64,000 nt of DNA from Rachicladosporium sp. CCFEE 5018. Its lineage: Eukaryota; Ascomycota; Dothideomycetes; Cladosporiales; Cladosporiaceae. The notes below the pieces were generated by a model that saw only the letters and a program-made list of their open reading frames with translations, did not search any database and had not been told where the DNA came from. Position numbers and translations under genes: made by a program. Of this stretch, positions 1-10,087 are shown one piece after another (within the stretch, counting starts at the first letter, position 1; each line of letters begins with the position of its first letter). The stretch covers positions 35,816-99,815 of the forward strand of contig KZ111171.1 in the NCBI GenBank assembly GCA_002077045.2. Direction: 5' to 3'.

Positions 1-906
1 GCATGCTCGACTGCAGTGTCGGTGGCCTTGGCCTTGACATCGCGCTTGTCGACGGCGGCAGTGCTCAAAGGTAGCAGCGGCACCTCCTCCGTATCGTCAT
101 ATGTTGATTCGATAACGTCAGCATCTCCATTCGCAGCGACAGCGCACGAGATGCCAGTCCAGCCACAGAGAGTCAAAGGGGGGAGCTTCGGGTAAGCCGC
201 AGCGTACGCGTCGCGAGTGTCGACGGTGATCTCACGTGCCATGTGCTCGGTGGTGTCAGGTACGTCGCGATTGATGGTCAAGTCGTTGATGGTGCAGATG
301 TGGCCGTTGCACTCCTTGGCACGCTTGAGGCTGTGGTAGCATCGCTGATCGCAGACTGCAGAATGTCAGTCTCATGTTACGATCGTTCCTGCCGTTTGAC
401 ATACCTTGCTTATCGGCCTTGGAGACCTTGCGAGCGTCACGCGTGTCGACTGGAGCAGCGTCCACCGCAACAGCCTCCACAATGGAGTCCTCGGTAGCGC
501 GTGTGGCGATCTCGCCAACCGGCTGGAGAGGCCCGCAGATGTCGTTGTCGTTCTCGTCCCAGTTGCCATGCGGGCGACAAGCCATGTCACACTGAGGGAC
601 CACCTGGCGATACGTGTTAGTACCAATCCTGAGTTTCAAGTGTGACAGGACTTACCACCGTCATCGGCAGCTTGCAGAAGCAGTCAAGGTTGATGCGGGT
701 CGAGTTTGGGTCGCGTCCGACGCAGCCATTGTCGGAGGCGATCTCGGCGTAGCAGTTGAAGGCGCACACTGAGGGTTTGTCAGTACCGAGGCGATCATTC
801 GGGGGCGTGTGAAAAGCTAAGACGTACGTGTGTGCGCGTTCACCACGACGAGACCGATCGTAGCGGCGGCGAGCAGGACGCGTAAAGCAGATATGAGCGG
901 CGCCAT
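1..906 (-). CDS. Secreted Cys-rich CFEM-like protein (3' end outside window)
   Basis: Exons read 906-828, 768-656, 603-405 and 355 to the left edge. All three introns are GT..AG and keep frame. The start Met is followed by a hydrophobic signal peptide ending near residue 24. The first domain has the order Cys-x3-Cys-x9-Cys, then CFC, then Cys-x3-Cys and a later Cys. This resembles the eight-Cys CFEM fold of fungal surface and haem-binding proteins, but the Asp normally three residues before CxC is displaced to lie directly beside it. After intron 3 a second Cys pair region (CDQRCYHS) follows, then an acidic tail with no visible GPI signal before the edge. Secretion is well supported. CFEM membership is a pattern match only, and haem binding is not implied. 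Confidence 0.6.
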
Positions 907-1515
907 GTAAGCGAGTGGTGACGTTGGTCGTGATGCTGGCGTTCGCTTCGTCTTGGTATTGTTGAGCTAGCGGTACGGCAGTGATATTGTTGTCTGACGG
1001 TGGGTGATTGTGGTGTTGCCGTGAGGGCTCTCGTGGTGTATGCAAAGGAAGGTTGACGACGCTGAAAGTGGAAATTAGGTCATCTCGCCGCAGCGGTGTG
1101 AAGTGAGGAAGGAGCCCCACCTAGCGTTGTGAGGTGAGGAAGGAGCGATAGTGAGGTTCGGGCATCGACAGTGCTGGAACAAAAGATGACCCCGAATCAG
1201 ACACCCTATGCCAGATGCATTTTACTTGTTGTACAGTGGCGTCGTAGCGCTTCCCGATACCACATCATTGTGGCGATATTCGAGCCCCAAGACGACATCT
1301 GGGATCTGATTGGGATCACTCCCAGCGGAGCTCGCAAATGGCTGTATTGCCGCTCTCCCAAAGCATGAAGACAATGCTATGCTGCTCTAAGCTGCGCTGC
1401 GAGTGCGACAACTGACACAGAGCCTTCAGTGAGAGATGTATTCCTGAATGAGCCTCTCCATGGCAATGCAGAAGCCACTTCGACTGACGTGGTGTGTACG
1501 ATAGAAGCTCATGCC
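907..1515. other. Intergenic, no gene seen
   Basis: This lies between the 5' end of the secreted Cys-rich gene and the 3' end of CMS1. Only short, low-quality open frames are present, without family resemblance or convincing splice sites. It probably holds the promoter of the secreted gene and the CMS1 terminator. Confidence 0.5.
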
Positions 1516-2625
1516 TCAGAAGAACAAAAGCTCGACTTTTGCATCGTTGACTCCATACCGCTCCCTGAACTCGGGTCTCGTCAAAAGATCCACCAACGGC
1601 ACCTGCGTTTCCTTCATATCCAGTAGACCTCGTTTCTTCTGATCAATGTGCGATGCATCAATGAGTATCCGTTCGACGTAGTCCGACTTGAGGGCTCCTT
1701 CTCACTGTCAGTATGAAAAGCACGATCATGTAATAGGCATGCATATCGTACCTTCATCGAGTAAATCGATAATCCGCTGTGGCGTTCCAATACCGATACC
1801 CATACGAGATCCTCTCGTTGCTGCTACAGCCTCCGATAGCTTTATATGCTTCGCAAACAGCTTGGCCACCATGCTCTCTTTAGTCTGGTACTTGCGTAAT
1901 TGCCGTGTCAAGTCGGCTGCCCGCAGCCCAGCTCCTGCGACCACAATCGTGTGGGGTGCTCCGTTCGGTTCTGGGGCGTTGACGAGCTTCTGACCTTTCT
2001 TGGATCGACGCCAGCCAGCGAATTTCTCGAGGTACGGGGCTAATTGATCCGTGGTTCGAGTGGTGGTGAAGGCGGTAGTGTCCAGTATCGCTCTCTCTTT
2101 GATTAACAGTCAGCAACTATGCTAACGGAGTGGACTCCCAAGTAGTCGGAATGCCCAGAGCTATGTCATTGAGAGTACGCCATTCGACTGAGCCCTGGCC
2201 CAGTCTCTCAAAGGAGCCTCGTCCCACGACTTCACTGCCGCAACTACGCATATAGGTGCGCAAGCACATTTGATTGATCCCGGAGAAACGTACCAGGTAT
2301 CATCAGGTCCTCCGCTTCCACGAGGCTCACGTCAGGCCTGAACCGCTTCGTCCTCTGGGCCATATGGTCTGCCATGAGTCGGCTATCCATGTGCGCCAAC
2401 GCCAGATTTACGCCCTTCTCCACGTCAAGGGCATCATCTTGTACATCTTTTGGCTTTTTGGGGTTCTTTCTCCTCTTAGCGGCTCTCTTCGACTCGACAG
2501 GCGCATCGTCGTTTCTCTCGTTTTCTCTTTAAATCAGGAGGAGTGCCTGGTGTGCTCGATTCTGCATCGGAGACGGACTCGATGAGAGGCACGCCTGTGA
2601 GAGCATCGTCGGAGTCGGACATCAT
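1516..2625 (-). CDS. CMS1: Cms1-family small-subunit ribosome biogenesis protein
   Basis: Exons are about 2625-2294 (itself possibly interrupted at 2578-2527), 2096-1752 and 1697-1516. The protein carries Cms1/U3-containing 90S pre-ribosome family blocks: a Lys-rich N terminus, a block reading AHMDSRLMADHMAQRTKRF, then IPERAILDTT across intron 1, GLRAADLTRQLRKYQTKES, an IGTPQRIIDLL helicase-like motif and IDASHIDQKKRG near the end. The fold is a degenerate DEAD-box-like domain. Yeast Cms1 associates with the early 90S particle in the nucleolus. Exon 1 needs either a 52-nt intron with donor GTCCGT at 2578 and acceptor at 2527, or a one-base frameshift, to join the N-terminal frame to the conserved frame. 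The family call is strong; the 5' structure is uncertain. Confidence 0.8.
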
Positions 2626-2845
2626 TTCACGTGCAATCCAGGGCAGAATGTTCGAACAGATCCGTGATCGAAGAAAAGTAGAGGCTTGACGTTGGCTGCC
2701 AGTTCTTAACTCCGGTTACCGCCGTGCGATTGCATGTGATCAAGCTCCACCGCTATACAGAGTACACCGCTCACTTCCCACCAAGCTGTCGCTCTCCGCC
2801 TCCCTCCGCACCCGCTCGCTAATCCTCGAACTCACCACCGCCACC

Positions 2846-4264
2846 ATGCCCCCCAAATCCACCCCCGCCGCCCCCTCCCAAAACAAATCCACCGACCGCA
2901 ACGAATACATCCCCTCCTTCATCGCCAAAAAGCCCTTCTACATAGACGACGCCACAGCCTCCCAAGACGACTACCTCCTCCATCAACGTCTCCAACACGA
3001 ATCCTCCAAAGACTCGCTCGCAAACCAAACCTGGTACTCACGCGGTGTCCGCGCCGGCCCCGCAGCGACCAAATTTCGAAAGGGAGCGTGCGAGAACTGC
3101 GGCGCGCTGACGCACAAGGTGAAAGATTGTCTAGAGCGACGGAGGAAGAAGGGCGCGAAGTGGACGGGCAAAGGAATCGCACAGGATGAGGTTGTGGAGG
3201 ATGTCAAGCTTGGGTGGGATGCGAAAAGGGATCGGTGGAATGGGTTTGAGGCACAGCAGTATCAGGAAGTGGTGAATGACTTTGAGGCGCTGGAGGAGGT
3301 AAAGAAGCTGGTAGCTAATGGGGAGGAGGAGGAGGGCGCGAAGTACGAGGAGGAGACTGATATGGGGAGGCAACAGAGTAAGGCTACGAGGAACTTGAGG
3401 TTAAGAGAGGATACGGCGAAGTATTTGCTAAATTTGGATTTGGAGAGCGCAAAGTATGATCCGAAGACGCGAAGTATGGTTGACGCGGTGGAGAGCACGA
3501 ATGAATTGATTGCGGAGGAGGGGTTTCAGAAGGCTAGTGGAGATGCCGGAGAATTCGAGCGGGCGCAGACGTATGCTTGGGAGACGCAGGAGAGGGGTGA
3601 CAAAGACAAGGTGCACTTGCAAGCAAATCCTACGGCTGGGGAGATCACTAGGAAGCGGAAGGCGGAGGAGGAGCTCGGCAAGAAAGAGTCGCAGAAGAAA
3701 GCTTTGCTTGACAAGTATGGCCCGCAGGACGCGATTGCGGTGAACCCGCTGAAGGATGCGCAAGTCACGGAGAGCGAGCGGTACGTGGAGTATGATGAGC
3801 GGGGGAAGATCAAGGGCGCGCCTGCCGTGGCGGAGAAGAGCATGTACCCTGAGGATGTCTTTATCAATAACCACACATCAGTCTGGGGTAGCTGGTGGAG
3901 GGACTTCAAGTGGGGATATGCATGTTGTCACAGCGTGATCAAGAACTCGTTCTGCACGGGTGCTGAGGGCATTACGGCCGCTGAGGAAGCTGAGCGGTTT
4001 AGCAAGGGTATTGATCTGCCTACTGCAGATGAATCGGCCATCGTGTCGAGGGAGATCGCGTGGAAGGAAGAGGAGAGCGAGGAGAGGCATGTGCCGAATG
4101 GTGTCGATGCGCCGGAGAAGAGCAGCATGGACGAGAGTCGACGGCGACTCGAGGAGCTCAAGGGCGGTGTCAGCGAAGCAGAGATGGAGAAGTACAGGCG
4201 AGAAAAGTTAGCGAAGAACGACCCAATGGCGAACATGCTTGGGAAGGATGAGCTGCTGAGCTGA
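2846..4264 (+). CDS. SLU7: Pre-mRNA splicing factor Slu7
   Basis: An intronless 472-residue protein. Slu7 acts at the second catalytic step of splicing, where it helps in 3' splice-site choice. Visible features are the N-terminal block NEYIPSFIAKKPFY, a CCHC zinc knuckle near residues 81-95 (CENCGALTHKVKDC) followed by the basic ERRRKKGAKWTGKGI segment, then the conserved WDAKRDRWNGF block and a KYLLNLD segment. The C-terminal third has a WGSWWRDFKWGYACCHS block and charged coiled-coil-like stretches. Length and domain order match fungal Slu7. The start has an ACC ATG context and lies directly upstream of the conserved N terminus. The gene is read away from CMS1, so the 220-bp gap is probably a shared promoter. 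Confidence 0.95.
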   Translation: MPPKSTPAAPSQNKSTDRNEYIPSFIAKKPFYIDDATASQDDYLLHQRLQHESSKDSLANQTWYSRGVRAGPAATKFRKGACENCGALTHKVKDCLERRRKKGAKWTGKGIAQDEVVEDVKLGWDAKRDRWNGFEAQQYQEVVNDFEALEEVKKLVANGEEEEGAKYEEETDMGRQQSKATRNLRLREDTAKYLLNLDLESAKYDPKTRSMVDAVESTNELIAEEGFQKASGDAGEFERAQTYAWETQERGDKDKVHLQANPTAGEITRKRKAEEELGKKESQKKALLDKYGPQDAIAVNPLKDAQVTESERYVEYDERGKIKGAPAVAEKSMYPEDVFINNHTSVWGSWWRDFKWGYACCHSVIKNSFCTGAEGITAAEEAERFSKGIDLPTADESAIVSREIAWKEEESEERHVPNGVDAPEKSSMDESRRRLEELKGGVSEAEMEKYRREKLAKNDPMANMLGKDELLS

Positions 4265-4578
4265 GTGTGCAGAGCATATACCCAGCAGTTGCACTACAGA
4301 TCGCATGCACCGCAAACAATTCGAACATTTCAGCCGTCCGTAAGCGATCCCACGATTCGTTCATGTTGTACCGTAGATGCAGTAATGTACTTTTGTATTT
4401 CATCCTCTCGATTATATCCTGACCTGGAAGCTCGGACCATCAAAGCTACGATCCACGACATCATGGATACTTGACGACTAAACGCACTCCATCGAGATAC
4501 CTGGCGTTCAGCGAAAGACATTCAACCATTGTGGAATTATAGGAAGGCATTTGAAATAACGTTGATCGTACTCTCGCA
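4265..4578. other. Intergenic, no gene seen
   Basis: A short stretch between the SLU7 stop and the next small gene on the same strand. I see no reading frame of quality. It presumably contains the SLU7 polyadenylation region and the following promoter. Confidence 0.5.
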
Positions 4579-4968
4579 ATGCTGCCCACCGTGGCCTTCT
4601 CTCGTCTTGCCATTCGGCCAGTAAATTCGACATTTCGCCTCAATGCGGTGAGATCGACAGTCAATCCAAGGCACTCATTCTCCTCGATTCCTCGCCTCTA
4701 TCGCAAGATCGACGACTCTTCCTGGGCATCCGCGGCCCATAAACCTTCTATGGGCGGTGCCTCGTTCGCCCACTTGATCTCGGAGCTTTCCGCTACGAAG
4801 CCTGGCATGGAGGCTTTGCGTCAGCAGGGCGAGACGATGGACGAGGGTGATCGTGCGAGGGCGAGGACCGTAGCGATCTGGGTCGTGGGGCTGCCGATTG
4901 TTTTCGGGGTTGGTGTGGTGGGATGGAGATTCGGGCGGGACTTTCTTGGAGATCGTGAGGGAGAGTGA
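4579..4968 (+). CDS. Small predicted mitochondrial membrane protein, unrecognised
   Basis: A single exon of 129 residues. The N terminus is rich in Arg, Ser and Thr with no acidic residues for about 45 positions (SRLAIRPVNSTFRLNAVRST), which suits a matrix-targeting presequence; a cleavage near RLYRKIDDS is plausible. A single transmembrane helix spans about residues 103-122 and begins after a run of charged residues (EGDRARARTVAIWVVG). The protein ends with a short charged tail. Overall it resembles small inner-membrane subunits or assembly factors of respiratory complexes, but I do not recognise the family. It could be spurious, although the presequence plus membrane helix argues for a real gene. 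Confidence 0.6.
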   Translation: MLPTVAFSRLAIRPVNSTFRLNAVRSTVNPRHSFSSIPRLYRKIDDSSWASAAHKPSMGGASFAHLISELSATKPGMEALRQQGETMDEGDRARARTVAIWVVGLPIVFGVGVVGWRFGRDFLGDREGE

Positions 4969-5316
4969 GCGAGACAGGGAGTGGCAAATGGCTTCAGGTC
5001 AATATGCACTCGAACAATCTTGAGGCCCCCAATCTACCAGGTCATGGGCAGCAAAGGTCTGAGGTGCCACCGCGAATGCCCTCTCCATGGTGATCTTGGC
5101 GTTCTAAGATGTCACGCCACAGCTATGTGCAAGCTAGCCAGCTTCAAGATTAGAGAGGGCGTTCCATCGCTATACCAACTCTCTTAAAGCAATCAGTATT
5201 TTGGAGACTGCCGAAGGGTCACAAGAATAGTTCACAGCCTCCTTGACGCCTCAGGACCTCGATAGGGTCTTGCCCAGTCTAGCGAACAGCATGCAATCTC
5301 GGCGGACGCGACCCAC
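4969..5316. other. Intergenic, no gene seen
   Basis: This lies between two genes on the plus strand. A short open frame at 4981-5187 lacks family features, so it was left out. Confidence 0.45.
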
Positions 5317-6464
5317 ATGGATCCTCTGAAGGGCAGAAGCACCCTGTCAATCGACACCGTTGACGCATCCGGATACTCGAGTGTCCATGTTGGCGACTCC
5401 ATCAATCACACAGAACAGACAATCGGACGGGACAAGTTTGATCATGTGTCGAGCTTCAGCCAGATCAATCGTAGGTCCGCCAGACTCTGCTGTGAAGATG
5501 CCATCTCATGACTCGGCCGAAAATTTCTCTTGATAAAGACTGACTGTCATATGGCGAAGATTTCAGTGTGGTCATTGGTCATGCACGATCCGCAACACCG
5601 GATCCATTAGCTGTGCTAAGACCGCCTTCTGCGCCAGCGCGAGCCGAGTCAGCCCCGCCACACCAGATTCCGCCTACCCAATTTGTTCCCGCGGACGAGC
5701 ACCGAGAGATTCATTCCCTAAGCACGTCTTCAGAACTCCGTACCAAGCACTCTAGATCTGCTGCATCACTTCATCCCTTCTCAAGCTATGCTAGTGAAGC
5801 GATAGACTGGGCTTGCCTGGACCGCGATGAGCTCATCGAGTACGTCGTCAGAGGAACCCGAGTACTCCTGATTGGTACGCTCCTCACGCCGGGAGAACTC
5901 AGGCAGACTCTCCTTGCACACAGAACCCCGGTGCTACGACGCGAAGCAGAAGCAATGCATATCGCATGCAAGTGCATAGAAGCTCAAGACAGCCTGGAAC
6001 GCGCGAATCTGGGATCTTCAAAGAACTCTCCATGGGTTCCGCTTGGGGCACCCCTCGATGTTGGATCACAAGTCTCAACCTTTGGCGCTGTGTCGCGGGA
6101 GGTGTATTGGTCTGCAGACGAAGGGCAAATGTGCTTTGGAGATGCGGATGAGCCATATCCCGCTGATGTCGAGTTTATGGAAGAGCCATTCCAGCTTGAA
6201 TTACGGAACGCGATCACGACACTGCTTCATGACTTGAGGCGCGTAGACTCGAAGAGCATGACCAATCAAGGATTTTGGCGTGAGCGTGCCGCCCAGAGTG
6301 AGGTGAGGCATATGACGCAGGAGCTTTCACGTGCGCAGCGAGCAGTAGCGATAGCGATCATCGATACTACGCAGGAAACAGGAAACGACCGAGGCTTCGA
6401 CAGCAGAAGAAGTAAGAGTTTGGCGAACGATGATGGTTGGTTTCTAGAGGATGAAGCTTTGTAG
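5317..6464 (+). CDS. Hypothetical protein, two exons
   Basis: The long open frame from 5568 has no ATG at its beginning, so an upstream exon was sought. Exon 1 at 5317-5470 begins with ATG and ends at a GTAGGT donor; exon 2 runs 5560-6464 from acceptor GCGAAG, preceded by a CTGAC branch site. The phases agree and give 352 residues. The N-terminal 55 residues contain SSVHVGDSINHTEQTIGRDK, a stretch resembling linkers found between N-terminal domains and NACHT or ankyrin parts of fungal STAND proteins. The middle is Pro and Ser rich, and the C-terminal half is helical and acidic. No enzyme motif is visible. It may be a lineage-specific protein or a solo piece of a STAND-like protein. Function is unknown. 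Confidence 0.5.
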
Positions 6465-6708
6465 AGTGAGTACGTCTTCATGTAGACACGAGGCTGAGCT
6501 CCATTCCAATTGACCTGAACTCCGGCATTCCCACAAAATCGATATGGTGGTACGTCTCTAAATATTCGAGAAACGATCCCTGAAAATAGCGTACAAATGC
6601 TCCGATGTGATAAGTATCCGCCCAAACCTCCATTCAACAATGCCTTTAGCGACCTCGCCGCCGCTGCTTCGTGCACATGTGTGCCCAGCCTCTGGACCCG
6701 AAAGATGG

Positions 6709-9372
6709 CTAACCTACCTTCCCAAACTTCAAAGTACTCTGCTTCAACCCCTTCGCCTCCATCTTCCCCTTTCCCTTCGCCCCCACTCCTCCTCCCAGTC
6801 CTCTCCCCACAGCTCCAGCAACACCCTTAAGCATCTCCCCAAACTTCCTCCGCTTCTTCGCCGGCTCTTCGTCCACCGCCAGCACGTCGTCTTCATTCAG
6901 ACTGACTAGGCTGGTAGCTGAGGAGGCAAGCAAGGGCGCCACTTCATCAGCTTTGGAGAGGGTCTCGGAGATGGAGGGAGCTGAGGTGGTGGGGCGAGAG
7001 GTGGTGGTGGTGGTGGAGGGCAGAGCTTCGGTGAATTTGGAGGTGCCGGTGCTGAGGGTGGAGTGGGTGCGTTTGTGAGCTGGGCGGAAGGTGGAGGGTT
7101 CAGGCTTGGTCTCCGGAGCACTTGCAGTAATAGGTGCCGCTTCGTCGGTGAGTGTTGCGTCTTTCGGCTCGGTCGTGACCTCGATAATTGATGGACGCTC
7201 GGCAACTGCTTCATCGTTTGCTGGCTCGGAAGCCATCACGGGCGAGGCAGTCAGATCGCCTTCCTCCTTCACAGCATCATCCGCACCAGCAGCAACATCC
7301 CCCACAGCCTCCTCTACACTAAACTCCACAACAGTCTTCGTAGTCCTCCTCTTCTTCGTCTGCTTAATCTCCACAACCTCCGCCGTCCTCTTAAGCGGCA
7401 CCCCACTCCTCCTCGCCTCCAACCTCGCAGCCCTCACGCTCCCCTTCTCCCTTTCCGCCTTCGCCTCAAGCTCCTTCTTAAGATCATCCTTGATATCTCC
7501 CAGCGTGACCCACCCCCTCCACCCAGCCTTCTTCCCACCCTCAGCCTTAGCCTTCGCAGCCTCTCTAGCCTTCTTCTCAGCCTCAGCCTGCACCTTCGCG
7601 AGCCGTTCAGCCTCCTCGCGCTGCCATTTCTTCAGCTCGTCCTTGCTCAGTCTCGCGCAAAGAAAGCCGCGACAGCTCGGTGCGCCGCAATAGCATCGTT
7701 GCCTCGTCTGCCCGAAATTATCAAAGTTATAGTCATACGTCAGCTCCTCTCCGGTCTTCACCCCATTTTCCCCAGCAAACACGCCCATCCTCGGCGTCCC
7801 AGCAACAAGACACATCCTCACCTCGCAATTCGGCTCACAGCTATGGTTGACGAAACGAGCCATACTACCTTTCGTGCCGTCGATCACTAGTCCGCCGTCC
7901 AACTCCATGAGATAGTAGTTGTCCTTCCCGTTATACACCTCGTGCATGCGACGCTGACACTCGCCTTCGGAGATGATCTCACCGGTATACTCCATGAAAA
8001 TGTCGCCCGGGTTGAAAGCACGACAAGCTCTAACGCCGAATCCGCGGTTGCCAGTAGCGAGGACTTCGACGCCGACGTCGTAGGCGCCTTTCTTCTCGAG
8101 GCGCTTGCCCAGCTCTGCGAAGGCGCGATTACCGCAGTCTTCGGCGGAGAGTAGGCAGTTCTCTTCGGAGCATTCGTACTGCATACTGCGGTTCAGACAC
8201 CACTCGCCGCAGCCGTGGCTGTCGCCTTCAGCCGGCGGCTCACAACCACAGAGGGACCGCGGCAGAGCTTTTGCTTGAGCACGACGTTTCCAGATGTCTT
8301 TCGCGTCGCCTATCAGACGGTTCTTGTTGACTTGCGTCCAGTCGCGGGGTTTCTGGTGGTACTTCGTAACACTCGGTGCGAAGACATCGAAGGGAATGAC
8401 AAAGTCGCGCTGTTTGGTCATGTAGTCGAACATGGGCAGAGGGGGGAATGGTAGCTTTGATGTCGTAGGGGCTGGAGCATCGGACATCGCTGAGCTGGGT
8501 CGTCTCTTCGAGAGCTTCCTGCTGGCGCCTGACTGCGTGGACTCCGGATTGGCAGTCTGCCCAACGTACAGCCCCTCTTTCTGCCACTTCTTCCCCCGCT
8601 TCCCTGTCGTAGTCTTGATCACCGACAGCGGCTGCACCACAACCGCCGGTGCCTCCTCCTTGACAGCGTCCTTCTTCGCCTTCTTGCTCGGCCTCTCTAG
8701 CTCCTCCTCCAAGGCATCCAAGTCAATCTCGTCCAGCACACCCCTCGGTCCCATCTCCAGCTCCTTGAGCAACTTCGTCTTCTTGACCGTCACTTCCTCC
8801 AGCTTCCTCTTCCCTGCCTCCACGACATCCCGCGATCGTTTGCCAAGCACAGAGCTCACCTTCCCAGCCACGCTCTTGACGCGATCTTTGACGCTCTGCT
8901 GCCTGGAGACGGGCCGGGGTGGGAGATCCGCAGGGATGGATTCGGAGATCAAGCTCTTCTTGGCTGCAGCCTTGGGCTTCGTGCTGGGCTCGCGTTCCGA
9001 GTCATCCACAAGCGTCCGACCTGTAAGTCCGCTGACGCTTCGCCGTTTCGCTGCCTGCCCTGCATCCTCCTCCTGCTGCTGATCAGAGAGGGTCTTGAGG
9101 TTGTAGTTCACGCTCGATCTCGCTCGTTTCGCGCGTCCACTAGGACCAGCCTCGTCCTTGCCCGACGCAATACTACTCGCGTCGCCCAAGCTAGTAGGCG
9201 GCGTCGAGGCTGCAGGAGCATCGGACGCGTTATCGTCGTCCATAGCGCCGCCAGCGACTTGTATGTTTGAGAGTGCCGAGGAAGACGTAGTCGACGACTC
9301 ACGCGTCGTTGGATCGAGGGCACGCGTCATCGTTGATGAAGGTAGTTGCAGTAGCATGCGGTGTTGGTGCAA
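6709..9372 (-). CDS. SET-domain histone lysine methyltransferase, ASH1-like
   Basis: An intronless frame of 887 residues; the Met 15 codons in (MTRALDP) may be the real start. Residues 1-330 are low-complexity and basic. An AWS zinc-binding domain begins near 371 (CGCEPPAEGDSHGCGEWC), followed by SET from about 433 (GNRGFGVRACRAF) with cofactor and catalytic motifs VNHSCEPNC and LTYDYNFDNFG, then a post-SET Cys cluster (CYCGAPSCRGF) near 560. AWS-SET-postSET proteins methylate histone H3, mainly Lys36. No WW or SRI domain is visible, and the domain lies mid-protein, which fits fungal ASH1 better than SET2. The C-terminal 300 residues are disordered, with basic KKRR clusters, and end in a QSTLKFG motif. 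It is a nuclear chromatin enzyme by family. Confidence 0.85.
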   Translation of the reverse strand: MHQHRMLLQLPSSTMTRALDPTTRESSTTSSSALSNIQVAGGAMDDDNASDAPAASTPPTSLGDASSIASGKDEAGPSGRAKRARSSVNYNLKTLSDQQQEEDAGQAAKRRSVSGLTGRTLVDDSEREPSTKPKAAAKKSLISESIPADLPPRPVSRQQSVKDRVKSVAGKVSSVLGKRSRDVVEAGKRKLEEVTVKKTKLLKELEMGPRGVLDEIDLDALEEELERPSKKAKKDAVKEEAPAVVVQPLSVIKTTTGKRGKKWQKEGLYVGQTANPESTQSGASRKLSKRRPSSAMSDAPAPTTSKLPFPPLPMFDYMTKQRDFVIPFDVFAPSVTKYHQKPRDWTQVNKNRLIGDAKDIWKRRAQAKALPRSLCGCEPPAEGDSHGCGEWCLNRSMQYECSEENCLLSAEDCGNRAFAELGKRLEKKGAYDVGVEVLATGNRGFGVRACRAFNPGDIFMEYTGEIISEGECQRRMHEVYNGKDNYYLMELDGGLVIDGTKGSMARFVNHSCEPNCEVRMCLVAGTPRMGVFAGENGVKTGEELTYDYNFDNFGQTRQRCYCGAPSCRGFLCARLSKDELKKWQREEAERLAKVQAEAEKKAREAAKAKAEGGKKAGWRGWVTLGDIKDDLKKELEAKAEREKGSVRAARLEARRSGVPLKRTAEVVEIKQTKKRRTTKTVVEFSVEEAVGDVAAGADDAVKEEGDLTASPVMASEPANDEAVAERPSIIEVTTEPKDATLTDEAAPITASAPETKPEPSTFRPAHKRTHSTLSTGTSKFTEALPSTTTTTSRPTTSAPSISETLSKADEVAPLLASSATSLVSLNEDDVLAVDEEPAKKRRKFGEMLKGVAGAVGRGLGGGVGAKGKGKMEAKGLKQSTLKFGKVG

Positions 9373-10087
9373 GGAAGCAATGGTCGAAAAGAAGCCGAGC
9401 GAGACGCGTAAAGTGCAACGCTAAGATGGAAGAGAGCGAGTAGATGGCGGTAGCGAGAAAGTCACAATGGACGCGGTGAATGCGTGATCGGATTGCACAT
9501 TCACCAAGCAACACCAAAATCAAATTTGGAGCGAGATGTGAAGAGTGTAGAACGAATCGGTGTTGTATATATGAGAAGCTCGCGATGGTGAAGTGGGAGG
9601 CAGGCAGCACGCGGGTGGGTCCTCCAATCACCACATACTTGACATGCATATTGCGGGTGCAAACATTCCGCACACAACACTCGGAAGATTGCACGGCTGT
9701 AGTAGAGAGTGCTTTTTGGCTTGAAGCTTTCAAGGCATAAGCTAGCCCCTTGCAAGGCCTCGCGGTCGACAGTAAAGACGCTGTTTAGGATCAGCTGACT
9801 CTCGGCCACCATGCCAGCCTGTCGCATTAGCCTCGCAATCTGTGGAGAGTGCAGCTGATACAGATGTCGGAGTAGCAAAAGTGAGCGTCAAGAAGCACTG
9901 CGTGGCCAAGCGTGCGGGTCAACTGTCGTGCTTGGCTACGTGAGGTAGCTGTCGAGGTCCGGATTGTAGTGCGAGAAGAATTCAGACGGGATCGGGCAGA
10001 AGATGGTAGACCGTGATCAATTGGTAGATCTCGTTGCTGTAAACAGACTGTACACGCTCCCTTCGAATATCAACCAAGTGCCCCCGC
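9373..10087. other. Intergenic, promoter side of the SET-domain gene
   Basis: This lies between the 5' end of the ASH1-like gene and the 3' end of the B12D-like gene. Overlapping open frames on both strands show no family resemblance and unnatural composition. I see no RNA gene. Confidence 0.45.

Noticed and set aside
2034..2064. B-box-like GGTTCGAGTGG
   Set aside because: It lies within CMS1 coding sequence, and no A-box precedes it at tRNA spacing.
7091..7693. 200-codon Ser/Ala-rich frame antisense to the SET gene
   Set aside because: It is the shadow of Lys/Glu/Ala-rich coding sequence on the other strand.
9501..9878. 125-codon minus-strand frame upstream of the SET gene
   Set aside because: No family resemblance, overlaps the probable promoter, and lacks a believable start context.
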